Shown here: piece after piece, positions 1 through 8,452 of the stretch
How positions within the stretch are numbered: the first letter of the stretch is position 1
Layout of the letters: each line of letters starts with the position of its first letter
NCBI GenBank assembly: GCA_947177015.1
Contig: CAMWSV010000002.1
Coordinates: 1 to 36,232 of the forward strand
Source of the DNA: an uncultured Porphyromonadaceae bacterium
GTDB taxonomy: Bacteria > Bacteroidota > Bacteroidia > Bacteroidales > Muribaculaceae
Direction: 5' to 3'
Length of the DNA stretch: 36,232 nt
Notes under the pieces: generated by a model
Told to the model about the DNA's origin: nothing
What the model saw: only the letters and a program-made list of their open reading frames with translations
The model's database searches: none
Translations under genes and position numbers: made by a program

Positions 1-1
1 T

Positions 2-793
2 GACCGTCGTAAGGAAATGCTCGAAGACATCGCAATCCTCACCGGTGGCACTGTTATCAGCGAAATCAAGGGTCTCAGTCTCGCTCAAGCCACTGTCAAC
101 GACCTCGGCACTGCCGAAAAAGTAACTGTAAATAAGGATCGTACAGTTATCGTTAATGGCGCAGGCGATAAAGAGGCTATCGCATCACGTATCGCTCAGA
201 TCAAAGCGCAGATCGGAGCCACTACTTCTGACTACGACCGCTCTAAACTTGAAGAGAGAAAGGCAAAACTCGCCGGTGGAGTGGCAGTACTCTATATCGG
301 GGCCGCTTCTGAAGTGGAAATGAAGGAGAAGAAAGACCGCGTTGACGACGCCCTTTCTGCTACTCGTGCAGCAATCGCCGAAGGTATCGTCCCCGGTGGT
401 GGTGTCGCTTACATCCGCGCTCTCGAAGGTCTCGACGAACTCAAGGGTGCCAACGATGATGAGGAAACCGGTATCGCCATCATCCGTCGCGCTATCGAAG
501 AGCCCATGCGCCAGATCATGAAGAATGCAGGCGTTGAGGGTGCAGTTATCCTTCAGAAAGTTAAGGAAGGTAAAGGCGATTTCGGCTATAACGCTCGCAC
601 TGATAATTTCGAGAACTTCTTCAGCACAGGCGTTATCGACCCCGCTAAGGTGACTCGTGTGGCACTTGAGAACGCAGCCAGCATCGCCGGTATGTTCCTT
701 ACCACCGAATGTGTCATCGCCGATAAGAAAGACGAAAATCCCGTTGCTGCAGCAGCCGGAATGGGTGCTCCCGGCATGGGCGGCATGATGTAA
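2..793 (+). CDS. groEL: Chaperonin GroEL (Hsp60), C-terminal part, 5' end outside the window
   Basis: GroEL forms the double-ring cytoplasmic chamber that folds proteins with ATP and GroES. The reading frame is already open at base 2 ([16 protein letters not shown]), so the ATG at 17 in the ORF track is an internal methionine. The visible 263 or so residues cover the end of the apical domain, the returning intermediate domain and the equatorial domain. The stretch [15 protein letters not shown] is a GroEL hallmark, and the protein ends in the flexible Gly/Met tail ([11 protein letters not shown]). A strong hairpin terminator follows 20 bases after the stop. groES and the first half of groEL should lie upstream, outside the window. 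Assignment is essentially certain. Confidence 0.98.
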   Translation, partial: DRRKEMLEDIAILTGGTVISEIKGLSLAQATVNDLGTAEKVTVNKDRTVIVNGAGDKEAIASRIAQIKAQIGATTSDYDRSKLEERKAKLAGGVAVLYIGAASEVEMKEKKDRVDDALSATRAAIAEGIVPGGGVAYIRALEGLDELKGANDDEETGIAIIRRAIEEPMRQIMKNAGVEGAVILQKVKEGKGDFGYNARTDNFENFFSTGVIDPAKVTRVALENAASIAGMFLTTECVIADKKDENPVAAAAGMGAPGMGGMM

Positions 794-813
794 GGCATTA
801 TTAAAAATAGTAT

Positions 814-850
814 AAAAAATCGTCTCCGCTAATTGCAGAGACGATTTTTT
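814..850 (+). terminator. Rho-independent terminator after groEL
   Basis: A perfect 13-bp inverted repeat (814-826 with 838-850) and an 11-base loop. The arms themselves carry the A run on the left and the T run on the right, so it could stop transcription from either strand. It ends only 16 bases before the next start codon and overlaps the likely -33 region of the next promoter. Confidence 0.93.
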
Positions 851-863
851 ATTTGTAACTTTG
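832..863 (+). promoter_or_regulatory. Candidate Bacteroides-type promoter for the ABC-F gene
   Basis: TAACTTTG at 856-863 matches the Bacteroides -7 box TAnnTTTG. ATTG at 832-835 could serve as the -33 element (consensus TTTG) with 20 bases between. A transcript from this box would begin at about 867-871, that is, on or inside the start codon. The -7 match is seen; activity is inference. Confidence 0.5.
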
Positions 864-866
864 AAT

Positions 867-2861
867 ATGATTTCAGTTAACAACCTTGGAGTAGAATTCT
901 CTGCCCGCCCACTATTCAGCGACGCCTCTTTTATAATCAATAAAAGCGATCGCATCGCTCTTGTAGGTAAGAACGGCGCCGGTAAATCAACCATGCTCAA
1001 AATATTGGCAGGCATGCAGTCGCCGTCTGCCGGGAATATCACCATCCCCAAAGATGTCACCATCGGCTACCTCCCGCAGGAGATGGCAACGTCTGATGAT
1101 ACCACCCTCATCAACGAGACCCGCAAAGCCTTCAGTGCTCAAATCAAAAGGCAGGAAGAACTTCAGGTGCTCATCGACCAACTCTCCCAACGCGATGACT
1201 ACGAGTCTGAATCATACGCAAAGTTGCTTGAGAAAATCGAATATCTCAACGAACGCATCTCTATGGAGGGCACCGACAATATGGAGGCGGAGACTGAACG
1301 TACACTTATCGGTCTCGGTTTCAAACGTGAGGATTTCGACCGCCCTACATCAGAATTTTCCGGTGGATGGCGTATGCGTATCGAACTCGCCAAGTTACTT
1401 TTACAATTCCCTGACCTCCTTCTGCTCGACGAGCCTACCAACCATCTTGATATAGAATCCATCGGTTGGCTTGAAAACTTTCTCGCCCTCAAAGGTAATG
1501 CCGTACTCCTTGTGAGTCACGACCGCGCGTTTCTCGACAACGTCACAAACCGCACCATCGAAATCAACTGCGGTAAAATCTACGACTATAAAGTAAATTA
1601 TTCCAAATTCGTGGAGTTACGTCAGGAACGTATCGCGCAGCAGATGCGTGCCTACGAAAATCAGCAGAAACAGATTGCCGACATAAAGGATTTCATCGAA
1701 AGATTCCGATATAAAGCCACTAAGGCAGTGCAGGTACAGAGTCGCATAAAACAGTTGGAAAAAATCGTACCTATCGAAGTTGACGAAGTCGATAATACAC
1801 GTCTGCATCTTAAATTTCCCCCGGCTCCACGCAGTGGTGACTTCCCGCTGATTATCGAGGATCTGGGTAAAGCGTATGGTGATCATCAGGTTTTCGACCA
1901 CGCTGACATCACTCTCCGGCGCGGCGACAAAGTCGCCTTCGTTGGTAAGAACGGTGAGGGTAAATCCACTCTAGTAAAGTGTATTATGGGTGAAATTCCC
2001 TATACAGGTTCTCTCAAAATCGGACATAACATCAAAATCGGTTATTTCGCACAGAATCAGGCACAGTTGCTCGATCCCGAATTGACCGTTTTTGATACAA
2101 TAGATCATGTTGCCGTGGGCGATGTCCGCCTGAAGATACGTGATCTCCTCGGTGCATTCATGTTCGGACAGGAAGATATCGATAAGAAGGTCAAGGTACT
2201 CAGCGGTGGCGAAAAGACGCGCCTCGCGATGCTTAAACTCCTTTTGGAACCAGTAAACTTCCTTATTCTCGACGAACCTACCAACCATCTCGATATGCGC
2301 ACCAAAGACATTCTTAAAGACGCTATAAAGGGATTTGATGGCACGGTCATTGTGGTAAGTCACGATCGTCAATTTCTCGATGGATTAGTCGATAAAGTCT
2401 ACGAATTCGGCGGTGGTAAAGTTAGGGAGAATCTCGGTGGTATCTATGATTTCCTCCGCTCAAAAAGAATTGCAGAATTATCTGATCTCGAAAAACGTCC
2501 CGTTGATGATAATCAGAAAAACGTCTCCCCTCCCCCCTCCTCATTAAGGCAGGCTTCCGATTCCACTCAGGTTTCAGGTGATGAGTATAAAATCGGTGGT
2601 AAACTCTCATACGCGCAGCAGAAGGAGTATGAAAAACTCGTCCGTAAAGCCGAACGCAGTGTCAAGGCCGCCGAAGAGGAAATCTCTGATCTTGAAGCGT
2701 CAATCACTGAGATGGAAGTCCGTATTGCCGATGGTCAGTGCGATTCCGATCTGCTTGGTGCCTATGATGATGCCCAGAAAAAATTGGAATCAGTGATGGA
2801 AAAGTGGGAAAAGGCTTCCGAAGAATTGGAATCTATCAAAACTAATAATCCACAACACTAA
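867..2861 (+). CDS. ABC-F family ATPase (dual ATP-binding cassette, ribosome-associated type)
   Basis: ABC-F proteins are soluble twin ATPases that act on the ribosome rather than in membrane transport. Two complete cassettes are visible: Walker A GKNGAGKS at residues 34-41 and GKNGEGKS near 360, signatures SGGWRMRIELAK and LSGGEKTRLAM, and two Walker B blocks ending LDEPTNHLD. Between them lies a charged helical linker (about 240-310). The last 90 or so residues form a Glu/Lys-rich coiled coil, as in the Uup/YdiF-like group. The track begins at TTG 861; I prefer ATG 867 because MISVNNLGVEF fits the family start. The M13 peptidase follows after 8 bases, so they are probably co-transcribed. 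Whether this member has a general translation role or protects against an antibiotic cannot be told from sequence; nothing singles it out as a resistance factor. Confidence 0.95.
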   Translation: MISVNNLGVEFSARPLFSDASFIINKSDRIALVGKNGAGKSTMLKILAGMQSPSAGNITIPKDVTIGYLPQEMATSDDTTLINETRKAFSAQIKRQEELQVLIDQLSQRDDYESESYAKLLEKIEYLNERISMEGTDNMEAETERTLIGLGFKREDFDRPTSEFSGGWRMRIELAKLLLQFPDLLLLDEPTNHLDIESIGWLENFLALKGNAVLLVSHDRAFLDNVTNRTIEINCGKIYDYKVNYSKFVELRQERIAQQMRAYENQQKQIADIKDFIERFRYKATKAVQVQSRIKQLEKIVPIEVDEVDNTRLHLKFPPAPRSGDFPLIIEDLGKAYGDHQVFDHADITLRRGDKVAFVGKNGEGKSTLVKCIMGEIPYTGSLKIGHNIKIGYFAQNQAQLLDPELTVFDTIDHVAVGDVRLKIRDLLGAFMFGQEDIDKKVKVLSGGEKTRLAMLKLLLEPVNFLILDEPTNHLDMRTKDILKDAIKGFDGTVIVVSHDRQFLDGLVDKVYEFGGGKVRENLGGIYDFLRSKRIAELSDLEKRPVDDNQKNVSPPPSSLRQASDSTQVSGDEYKIGGKLSYAQQKEYEKLVRKAERSVKAAEEEISDLEASITEMEVRIADGQCDSDLLGAYDDAQKKLESVMEKWEKASEELESIKTNNPQH

Positions 2862-2869
2862 TCTTTGAT

Positions 2870-4879
2870 ATGATAAACGCAGCAAATTCGCAACATAACG
2901 ATATACCATCCAACGATATTAAACACGGTATCAACCGCGAAAATCTTGATCCTTCAATCAATCTGAAAGAGAACTTTTACCAATACGCCTGCGGCGGATG
3001 GATGAAGAATAATCCTATTACTGATGAATATTCCCGCTACGGCATGTTCGACCTCCTGCGCGAAAATGCCAGGAAGCAACTTAACGAGATGATTCTGAAT
3101 CTGAAGGATAATCCCGAAAGTAAAGTCAAGGGCACCAACGCCCAGAAGGTATCAGATATATATCAGTTAGGCATGGATGCAGAGCGTCTTAACCGCGAAG
3201 GAGCCGCTCCCATCCTTCCGTTTATTGAGAAGGTTAAGACCGCTACTCACGATAACCTCGCATCCATACTCGCATGGGAGCACAACGGTCTCGGTGCATC
3301 GTTCTTCTCCACCGGTGTCGGGGCAGACCCCAATGATTCAGACATTAATATCATGCACATCGGCGAGACAGGTCTCAGCCTCGGAGACCGCGACTATTAC
3401 CTTGTGGATTCTGAAGAAAACCGTAAGATTATCGACGCTTTCCTCAACTATATACACACCATTTGCCGCCTCAGCGGTTTATCAGATGAAGATGCAGATA
3501 GAATAGCCCGCAACGTATTAAGTCTTGAAAAGGAATTTGCCGAGCATAAGATGACTCGCGAGATGCGTCGTGATCCTCAACTGCGCAATAACCCCATGAC
3601 GTTTGAGGAGTTGAAGTCTAAATTCTCCAACATCGACTGGACCACTTATTTCGAAAGTCTCGGTATTCCGGTGCCCGATCGCATGAATGTTTCTTCAGTA
3701 GGTTATCTTGAATTTATCAACGACTATCTCCCCCGACTTAGCGAGCAGCAGATCCGTGATTACCTTATCTATGAAGTGATCGCCGAGTCTACCCAGTTGC
3801 TGAGTGATGATTTTATCGAGGCGGATTTTGAAATGTTTTCCAAGACTCTTTCCGGCAAAAAGGAACTGGAACCGCGTTGGAAACGCGCTATGGCTATCCC
3901 CAACTCTATGTTTGGAGAAGCAATCGGCCAACTATATGTGGAAAAATATTTCCCGGAGGAGAATAAGAAAGCGATGGAGAAACTTGTAGATAATCTCAAG
4001 TCCGCCCTCGGTCAACACATTGACAATCTGCAGTGGATGAGCGAGGAGACAAAGAGAAAGGCTCACGAAAAACTCTCTACTTTCCGCGTAAAAATCGGTT
4101 ACCCTGACAAGTGGAAGGATTACTCAGGCATCAGCATTGATCCGGAGAAGACCTACGTGGAGAATTGCTACGAGGCTTCCAAATGGTATAATCAGGATAA
4201 TTACAAGAAGGTTGGCAAACCTGTAGATCGCGAAGAATGGCTAATGACTCCGCAGACGGTTAATGCCTATTACATGCCCACCACCAACGAGATCTGCTTC
4301 CCCGCCGCTATTCTGCAGGCGCCCTATTTCGACATAAATGCCGATGATGCACTCAACTATGGTGCTATCGGTGTGGTTATCGGTCACGAAATGACTCACG
4401 GTTTCGATGATTCCGGCCGTCAGTTCAGCAAGGATGGCAACCTCGAAGATTGGTGGACTCCGCAGGATGCCGAAAAGTTCAATGCTCTTGCTGATAAACT
4501 CGTCGAGCAGTTCAATAAAGTTGAGGTCCTCCCCGGTGTTTTCGCCAACGGCAAATTCACTCTCGGTGAGAATATTGCCGATCAAGGTGGACTGCGCATA
4601 GCACTCACGGCTTATCGCAATTCGCTCGGAGGTAAAGAGGGTGAAGTTATCGATGGTCTTACACCTCTGCAACGTTTCTATCTCTCATACGCCAATCTCT
4701 GGGCATCCAATATCCGCGATGAGGAGATAGCGCGACTCACTAAGATCGACCCTCACTCTCTCGGACGCAATCGTGTCAATGTCACCTTACGCAACATTAC
4801 TCCCTTCTTCGAAGCATTCGATATAAGGGAGAGTGATGCAATGTATCGCCCGCAAGAAGAACGTGTAATCATCTGGTAA
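2870..4879 (+). CDS. M13 family zinc metallopeptidase (neprilysin/PepO-like)
   Basis: M13 enzymes are zinc endopeptidases that cleave peptides too small to be proteins, enclosed in a two-domain chamber. The full set of marks is visible: substrate-binding NAY at about residues 465-467, zinc site HEMTH at 506-510, third ligand in ENIADQGG (E567), and a terminal Trp after an RVIIW ending. The 669-residue length is normal for M13. The N terminus starts directly with polar residues and leads into the family opening (ENFYQYACGGWMKNNPI); there is no signal peptide or lipobox, so this copy looks cytoplasmic, whereas PepO of Porphyromonas is exported. It sits between the ABC-F gene (8 bases) and aroE (10 bases), which implies one transcript, although the three functions have no clear link. 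Confidence 0.96.
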   Translation: MINAANSQHNDIPSNDIKHGINRENLDPSINLKENFYQYACGGWMKNNPITDEYSRYGMFDLLRENARKQLNEMILNLKDNPESKVKGTNAQKVSDIYQLGMDAERLNREGAAPILPFIEKVKTATHDNLASILAWEHNGLGASFFSTGVGADPNDSDINIMHIGETGLSLGDRDYYLVDSEENRKIIDAFLNYIHTICRLSGLSDEDADRIARNVLSLEKEFAEHKMTREMRRDPQLRNNPMTFEELKSKFSNIDWTTYFESLGIPVPDRMNVSSVGYLEFINDYLPRLSEQQIRDYLIYEVIAESTQLLSDDFIEADFEMFSKTLSGKKELEPRWKRAMAIPNSMFGEAIGQLYVEKYFPEENKKAMEKLVDNLKSALGQHIDNLQWMSEETKRKAHEKLSTFRVKIGYPDKWKDYSGISIDPEKTYVENCYEASKWYNQDNYKKVGKPVDREEWLMTPQTVNAYYMPTTNEICFPAAILQAPYFDINADDALNYGAIGVVIGHEMTHGFDDSGRQFSKDGNLEDWWTPQDAEKFNALADKLVEQFNKVEVLPGVFANGKFTLGENIADQGGLRIALTAYRNSLGGKEGEVIDGLTPLQRFYLSYANLWASNIRDEEIARLTKIDPHSLGRNRVNVTLRNITPFFEAFDIRESDAMYRPQEERVIIW

Positions 4880-4889
4880 TCCTTTAGCC

Positions 4890-5918
4890 ATGCAGGAAAT
4901 TATATATGGATTGGTAGGCAGAAAACTCTCCCATAGTTTCTCGGCGCGTTACTTCAACTCCAAGTTTGAAAAGGGACGCATACCTTCAAGATACACCCTG
5001 TTCGAAATCCCCTCTATCGAAAATTTCCCTGAGATTATTCGGCAGAATCCTGACCTGCGGGGGTTAAACGTCACAATTCCATACAAGGAGGAGGTGATCC
5101 CTTATCTCTCCATGCTCACTCCTACGGCGCAGGGTGTCGGTGCGGTAAATACAATTCGCATCGACCGCAGGCAGGGGCAACTTTTACTCGTAGGTCACAA
5201 TACGGATACTGACGGTTTTAAAAACGCCATAGAACCATTACTGGGTTCCCGCCGCAAGGCTCTCGTGCTTGGAAGTGGAGGTGCAGCAAAAGCAGTAAAG
5301 TATGCGCTTCGTGAATTACAGGTGGAGATCACTCAGGTTTCACGCACATGCTCACGAGAAGGTCTTTCCTACTCCCAACTCACCCCTGAAGTTATGCGGC
5401 GCCACGATATTATCGTAAACTGCACTCCCTTGGGCACCTGGCCCGATGTGGAGGAATGTCCTGATATACCCTACCATCTCCTGTCTGATCAATATCTCTG
5501 CTTCGATCTCGTATATAATCCCGAAGTCACCAAGTTCATGCGACTCAGTGCTGAGCGGGGAGCCATAGTATCAAATGGCTATCAGATGCTCTTAAACCAA
5601 GCCGATGCCGCTTATAGATTCTGGAATACCGCTACCTTCACGTCTCCCCTTTATGACCCCTCTGCCATAGATTACAAAATTGAGAAATTCCTCTCACGCC
5701 ATATAGAAATCCACATCTCTCCTAAGGTAATGAATTCTGCGGATTGCCGGGTAGTATCACCCCTCGATAATTCAGGTGTAGAGAATTTCTATCTCTCTAT
5801 AGCAACCCTCTCCATTGCTCCGGATAAGACTATTCATAAAGTATCCGTCACCCCCTTCGAGAAAGAAATCCCCGGCGTCACTTACCTCGACTCCAGACTT
5901 ACTATCCACCTCCGATAA
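4890..5918 (+). CDS. aroE: Shikimate dehydrogenase with an extra C-terminal domain
   Basis: AroE reduces 3-dehydroshikimate to shikimate with NADPH in the aromatic amino acid pathway. Seen here: substrate-binding SHS (residues 14-16), the catalytic Lys in NVTIPYKE (K66), the partner Asp in NTDTDG (D106), the nucleotide-binding GSGGAAKA (128-135), and the closing helix YQMLLNQADAAYRFW. These cover about residues 1-245, the usual whole length of AroE. A further 90 or so residues follow (from about 255 to 342) with strand-like alternation and no motif I recognise. The reading frame is continuous, so it is a true extension and not a readthrough of a frameshift. The gene starts 10 bases after the M13 gene. 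The core function is firm; the tail is unexplained. Confidence 0.94.
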   Translation: MQEIIYGLVGRKLSHSFSARYFNSKFEKGRIPSRYTLFEIPSIENFPEIIRQNPDLRGLNVTIPYKEEVIPYLSMLTPTAQGVGAVNTIRIDRRQGQLLLVGHNTDTDGFKNAIEPLLGSRRKALVLGSGGAAKAVKYALRELQVEITQVSRTCSREGLSYSQLTPEVMRRHDIIVNCTPLGTWPDVEECPDIPYHLLSDQYLCFDLVYNPEVTKFMRLSAERGAIVSNGYQMLLNQADAAYRFWNTATFTSPLYDPSAIDYKIEKFLSRHIEIHISPKVMNSADCRVVSPLDNSGVENFYLSIATLSIAPDKTIHKVSVTPFEKEIPGVTYLDSRLTIHLR

Positions 5919-6014
5919 TTCCAGTATCTCTTCCCCCTGCATATTCTCGGATATTTACTCCTCCAAATGAACAAATCCCCCCTCACGGGCATTTTATTAA
6001 TAAAACATTAACGC

Positions 6015-6048
6015 TGGCGAATCGTTTGTCACTTCTAATAATTCGCCA
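6015..6048 (+). promoter_or_regulatory. Inverted repeat before the flavodoxin-like gene
   Basis: TGGCGAAT (6015-6022) and ATTCGCCA (6041-6048) form a perfect 8-bp inverted repeat with an 18-base gap, ending 18 bases before the ATG at 6067. TTTG at 6025-6028 lies inside the gap and could be a -33 element, but I see no good TAnnTTTG at the right distance. It may be an operator or a 5'-leader hairpin. The rest of the 148-base spacer is AT-rich and shows nothing else. Confidence 0.4.
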
Positions 6049-6066
6049 ATAATAATAATCTTAATT

Positions 6067-6594
6067 ATGAATACTGAAAAATATTTAATCGCTTACTTCG
6101 CCCAGAAGGGCAACGAGAAAACTTCCAACAGTGCTAAACTCGCTGAGCAAGCCGCTACTTTACTTAAGGATAAAGGTGTTGATTACGAAACCTTTGTAAT
6201 CACTCCTACTGAGGAATATCCCTCTGATCCCGAAGCCTTCCGGATCGCCACCAAAGCGGAACACGATCTCAAATCACGCCCCGAACTCACAGCGAAACAC
6301 GGGGGTATGAAATACGTTAAGGATATCCTCCTAATCGCTCCTAACTGGTATGACTCCGTGCCGGCTGCCGTTTTCTCTTTCCTGGATGATTACGATTTTA
6401 CCGGAAAGCGAGTTGTTCCCGTAATCTCCACTAAGGAAGATGCCGTTAAGGTACGTTGTGAAATCCGCGACTTCCTCCCAAATACATGGGTTCTCGACGG
6501 AGTCGATGTCTTAGAAGACAATACTGCCGATGCTTCCGCCGAAATGAAGGAAGCCGTAGCACAACTCTTCCAACCTTCCACTTCTAAGCACTGA
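6067..6594 (+). CDS. Flavodoxin-like fold protein (Flavodoxin_4 type)
   Basis: This small cytoplasmic alpha/beta protein resembles the Flavodoxin_4 group, whose members bind FMN and take part in redox steps. Seen: a first strand and loop AYFAQKGNEKTS in the position of the phosphate-binding loop, a PYP-like segment (TEEYPSDPEAF), a KYVKDILLIAPNWYDSVPAAVFSFL block matching the family's region before the second FMN loop, then YDFTGKRVVPVIST. The phosphate loop lacks the usual S/T-x-T-GNT pattern, so FMN binding is less certain than in canonical members. Length (175 residues) is normal. It stands alone between an AT-rich 148-base spacer and a strong terminator, so it is probably a single-gene unit. 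The substrate is unknown. Confidence 0.75.
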   Translation: MNTEKYLIAYFAQKGNEKTSNSAKLAEQAATLLKDKGVDYETFVITPTEEYPSDPEAFRIATKAEHDLKSRPELTAKHGGMKYVKDILLIAPNWYDSVPAAVFSFLDDYDFTGKRVVPVISTKEDAVKVRCEIRDFLPNTWVLDGVDVLEDNTADASAEMKEAVAQLFQPSTSKH

Positions 6595-6615
6595 TTTTCT
6601 AAAATTACTTTTTAT

Positions 6616-6660
6616 TCCGGAGGGGTTGCATCCTCAATTCTAAGATGCAATCCCTCCGGA
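6616..6660 (+). terminator. Terminator hairpin after the flavodoxin-like gene
   Basis: A 17-bp stem (6616-6632 with 6644-6660, one G-U pair) with an 11-base loop lies 21 bases after the stop. Only a short T-rich stretch (TTCATTTG) follows, so termination on the + strand depends mainly on the stem. T-rich DNA on the left side may help it stop opposing transcription less. Confidence 0.75.
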
Positions 6661-6676
6661 TTCATTTGTCATAAAC

Positions 6677-6770
6677 GTCACGGCTTATTTGGCACATATA
6701 TCACGGCTAAATCTGTGATACGTATCACCGTTAATTTGTGATATGTATCAGCGCCAAATATCGAAATTCG
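6677..6770. repeat. Degenerate 23-24 bp tandem repeat made of TGTGATA/TATCAC dyads
   Basis: Four units start at 6677, 6700, 6724 and 6747, each beginning [AG]TCA[CG][CG]G. At each junction an inverted pair appears; the best is the perfect 14-bp palindrome GTGATACGTATCAC (6715-6728). The array lies between the convergent 3' ends of the flavodoxin-like gene and comEC. The remaining bases from 6771 to 6848 are AT-rich with nothing recognisable. Confidence 0.7.
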
Positions 6771-6848
6771 TTAATCTTATGCCCCCTCAAGAATAAATCT
6801 AACGATATATATCATCTCCATCGGGTAGATAATTCCCGGATTATTCCG

Positions 6849-8390
6849 CTATATATTGAATGGGATGAGAAGAATAGCACCGAAGAAAGTTATGGCGCTT
6901 ACAAAAAGCCATCTGCGATCAAGTGTCTTCTCCGGTATATCCATAGAGCCGGCAGTTGCAAATTTGATGCGGAAGCGTCTCACTGCTAATGCGAGGGAAA
7001 TCAGGCTGCAGTACCAGAGTATAAGTGTCACGATGCCTATCTCAACTTCCAATTGAGATGTACCAGCAATTCTCAGAAATCTGAACGCCATATCCGGCGC
7101 AATGTCAAGCATATAACTGAGAGCGTCAATATCCGGCCCCAAACTGCTTAATATAAGATATATTATTCCGAGTATCAAATATATCGGCAGTAACGGAAGA
7201 ATCACTATATTGGCAGGAAGAAAACTTACGGATGCCGACCCGAAATGATAGGCTGTAAGCATCCAGGTAGCGAGTGTAGCCACCACCGTAGAAATCACAA
7301 TAGCAAAGAATCTGTATAATTTCGGATCTTTACGATGAGAAATCGGATTAAGAGGTTCCGCTAAGAGGGTTAGCATCAATACGCTCACGAAACTGAGTTG
7401 AAAACCGATATCGCTTATCACATCCGGCCACACCAGTATCATAAAGAATGCACTGAAACAGCAGATCGAAAACGCATCCCGCACCCTTTCCAGCATCATC
7501 GCAATCATTGTCAAAGTGATCATCATCCCTGCTCGGATGGTCGAAAACGCTCCTCCGGTCAGAATTACGAAAAACCATACCGTGACAATCACGGCGAGAA
7601 AACGATATCGTCGGCTCGATAGTAGATTCAGCGGTGTTGTTAGCCACAGTATGACTCCGGCTATAATCCCGATATGCATACCGCTCAACGCGAGCACATG
7701 GATAACACCCGCATCACGAAACAACGATATTTTATCTTTCGATATCGAACTTCTGTCGCCCAATAACAATGCTTTAAGTATCCCCTTCGAATTATCTGAT
7801 AGTCCGGTATTCTCTATCAATGTAGTCAGATCCAATGCCAATTCGTTGAAGAATTTCTTTATCCTACCCGCTTCTTTAAGTGTGCCGATATGCGATTTGC
7901 GACCCGGCGAAAATACAATTACTTCGGATTTATAATTTGTATTCTCCCCGGGAGTCGATACCGCTGATGTAAATACAATTTCATCACCGGGCTCAAATAT
8001 ATCCGACGCTCCGGCAAAAAGCAGCAGTTTGGCCTTCCTCTTCTCCCCGTCTATCGTTGTAGCCCTCAGATGATACATCTCACCTGAATTGAGCGTGCGT
8101 CTTGACTCCACAATCCCCGCTACCTCGTACCTTCTCCCCTCAACCGGTACGAATTCCGGTGCATGCCGCCAGGCACTGTCTACTACCCCTATCACTACTA
8201 CCGTGAGATATGATGCAACGGTAAAGAGTCTTTCCGACAATACTATATGGCTTAGATTCTTTCCATAGCATACTCCAGCAATGATCAATCCTAAGAGTAT
8301 ACTGATAAGCACACCGCCTACTATCCAACCGCAGAATTCTCCTGCAATAACACCCACTATCAATAGCAATAGCAGAAAGGCAGCCTCCAT
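6849..8390 (-). CDS. comEC: ComEC/Rec2-family inner-membrane protein, short form
   Basis: ComEC forms the inner-membrane channel that carries single-stranded DNA inward during natural transformation. The protein opens with three hydrophobic helices, then a soluble beta-rich region resembling DUF4131 (about residues 75-170), then the multi-helix Competence domain with the family hallmark DAGVIHVLALSGMHIGII (about 227-244). At 513 residues it ends after the membrane domain and a short polar stretch. There is no C-terminal metallo-beta-lactamase-like domain, which the 776-residue Bacillus form has. The start ATG at 8390 gives a reasonable first helix; a slightly upstream start cannot be excluded. 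It follows the DUF4296 gene on the same strand after a 123-base repeat-bearing spacer. Whether the organism is competent cannot be inferred from this gene alone. Confidence 0.9.
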   Translation of the reverse strand: MEAAFLLLLLIVGVIAGEFCGWIVGGVLISILLGLIIAGVCYGKNLSHIVLSERLFTVASYLTVVVIGVVDSAWRHAPEFVPVEGRRYEVAGIVESRRTLNSGEMYHLRATTIDGEKRKAKLLLFAGASDIFEPGDEIVFTSAVSTPGENTNYKSEVIVFSPGRKSHIGTLKEAGRIKKFFNELALDLTTLIENTGLSDNSKGILKALLLGDRSSISKDKISLFRDAGVIHVLALSGMHIGIIAGVILWLTTPLNLLSSRRYRFLAVIVTVWFFVILTGGAFSTIRAGMMITLTMIAMMLERVRDAFSICCFSAFFMILVWPDVISDIGFQLSFVSVLMLTLLAEPLNPISHRKDPKLYRFFAIVISTVVATLATWMLTAYHFGSASVSFLPANIVILPLLPIYLILGIIYLILSSLGPDIDALSYMLDIAPDMAFRFLRIAGTSQLEVEIGIVTLILWYCSLISLALAVRRFRIKFATAGSMDIPEKTLDRRWLFVSAITFFGAILLIPFNI

Positions 8391-8452
8391 TGGTCACAAT
8401 AATTTAATATCGCGGAATTTCTATAATTCATATAATCACCTGAAATTAATAA

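Noticed and set aside
861-866. TTG at 861 as the ABC-F start
   Set aside because: Family alignment supports ATG 867 (MISVNNLGVEF); TTG lies inside the candidate -7 box.
185-1063. 292-residue ORF on the minus strand across groEL and the ABC-F start
   Set aside because: It is antisense to the clear groEL frame and crosses the terminator; a shadow of biased codon use.
6738-6989. 83-residue + strand ORF in the dyad repeat region
   Set aside because: It overlaps the end of comEC and part of the repeat, with no recognisable protein character.
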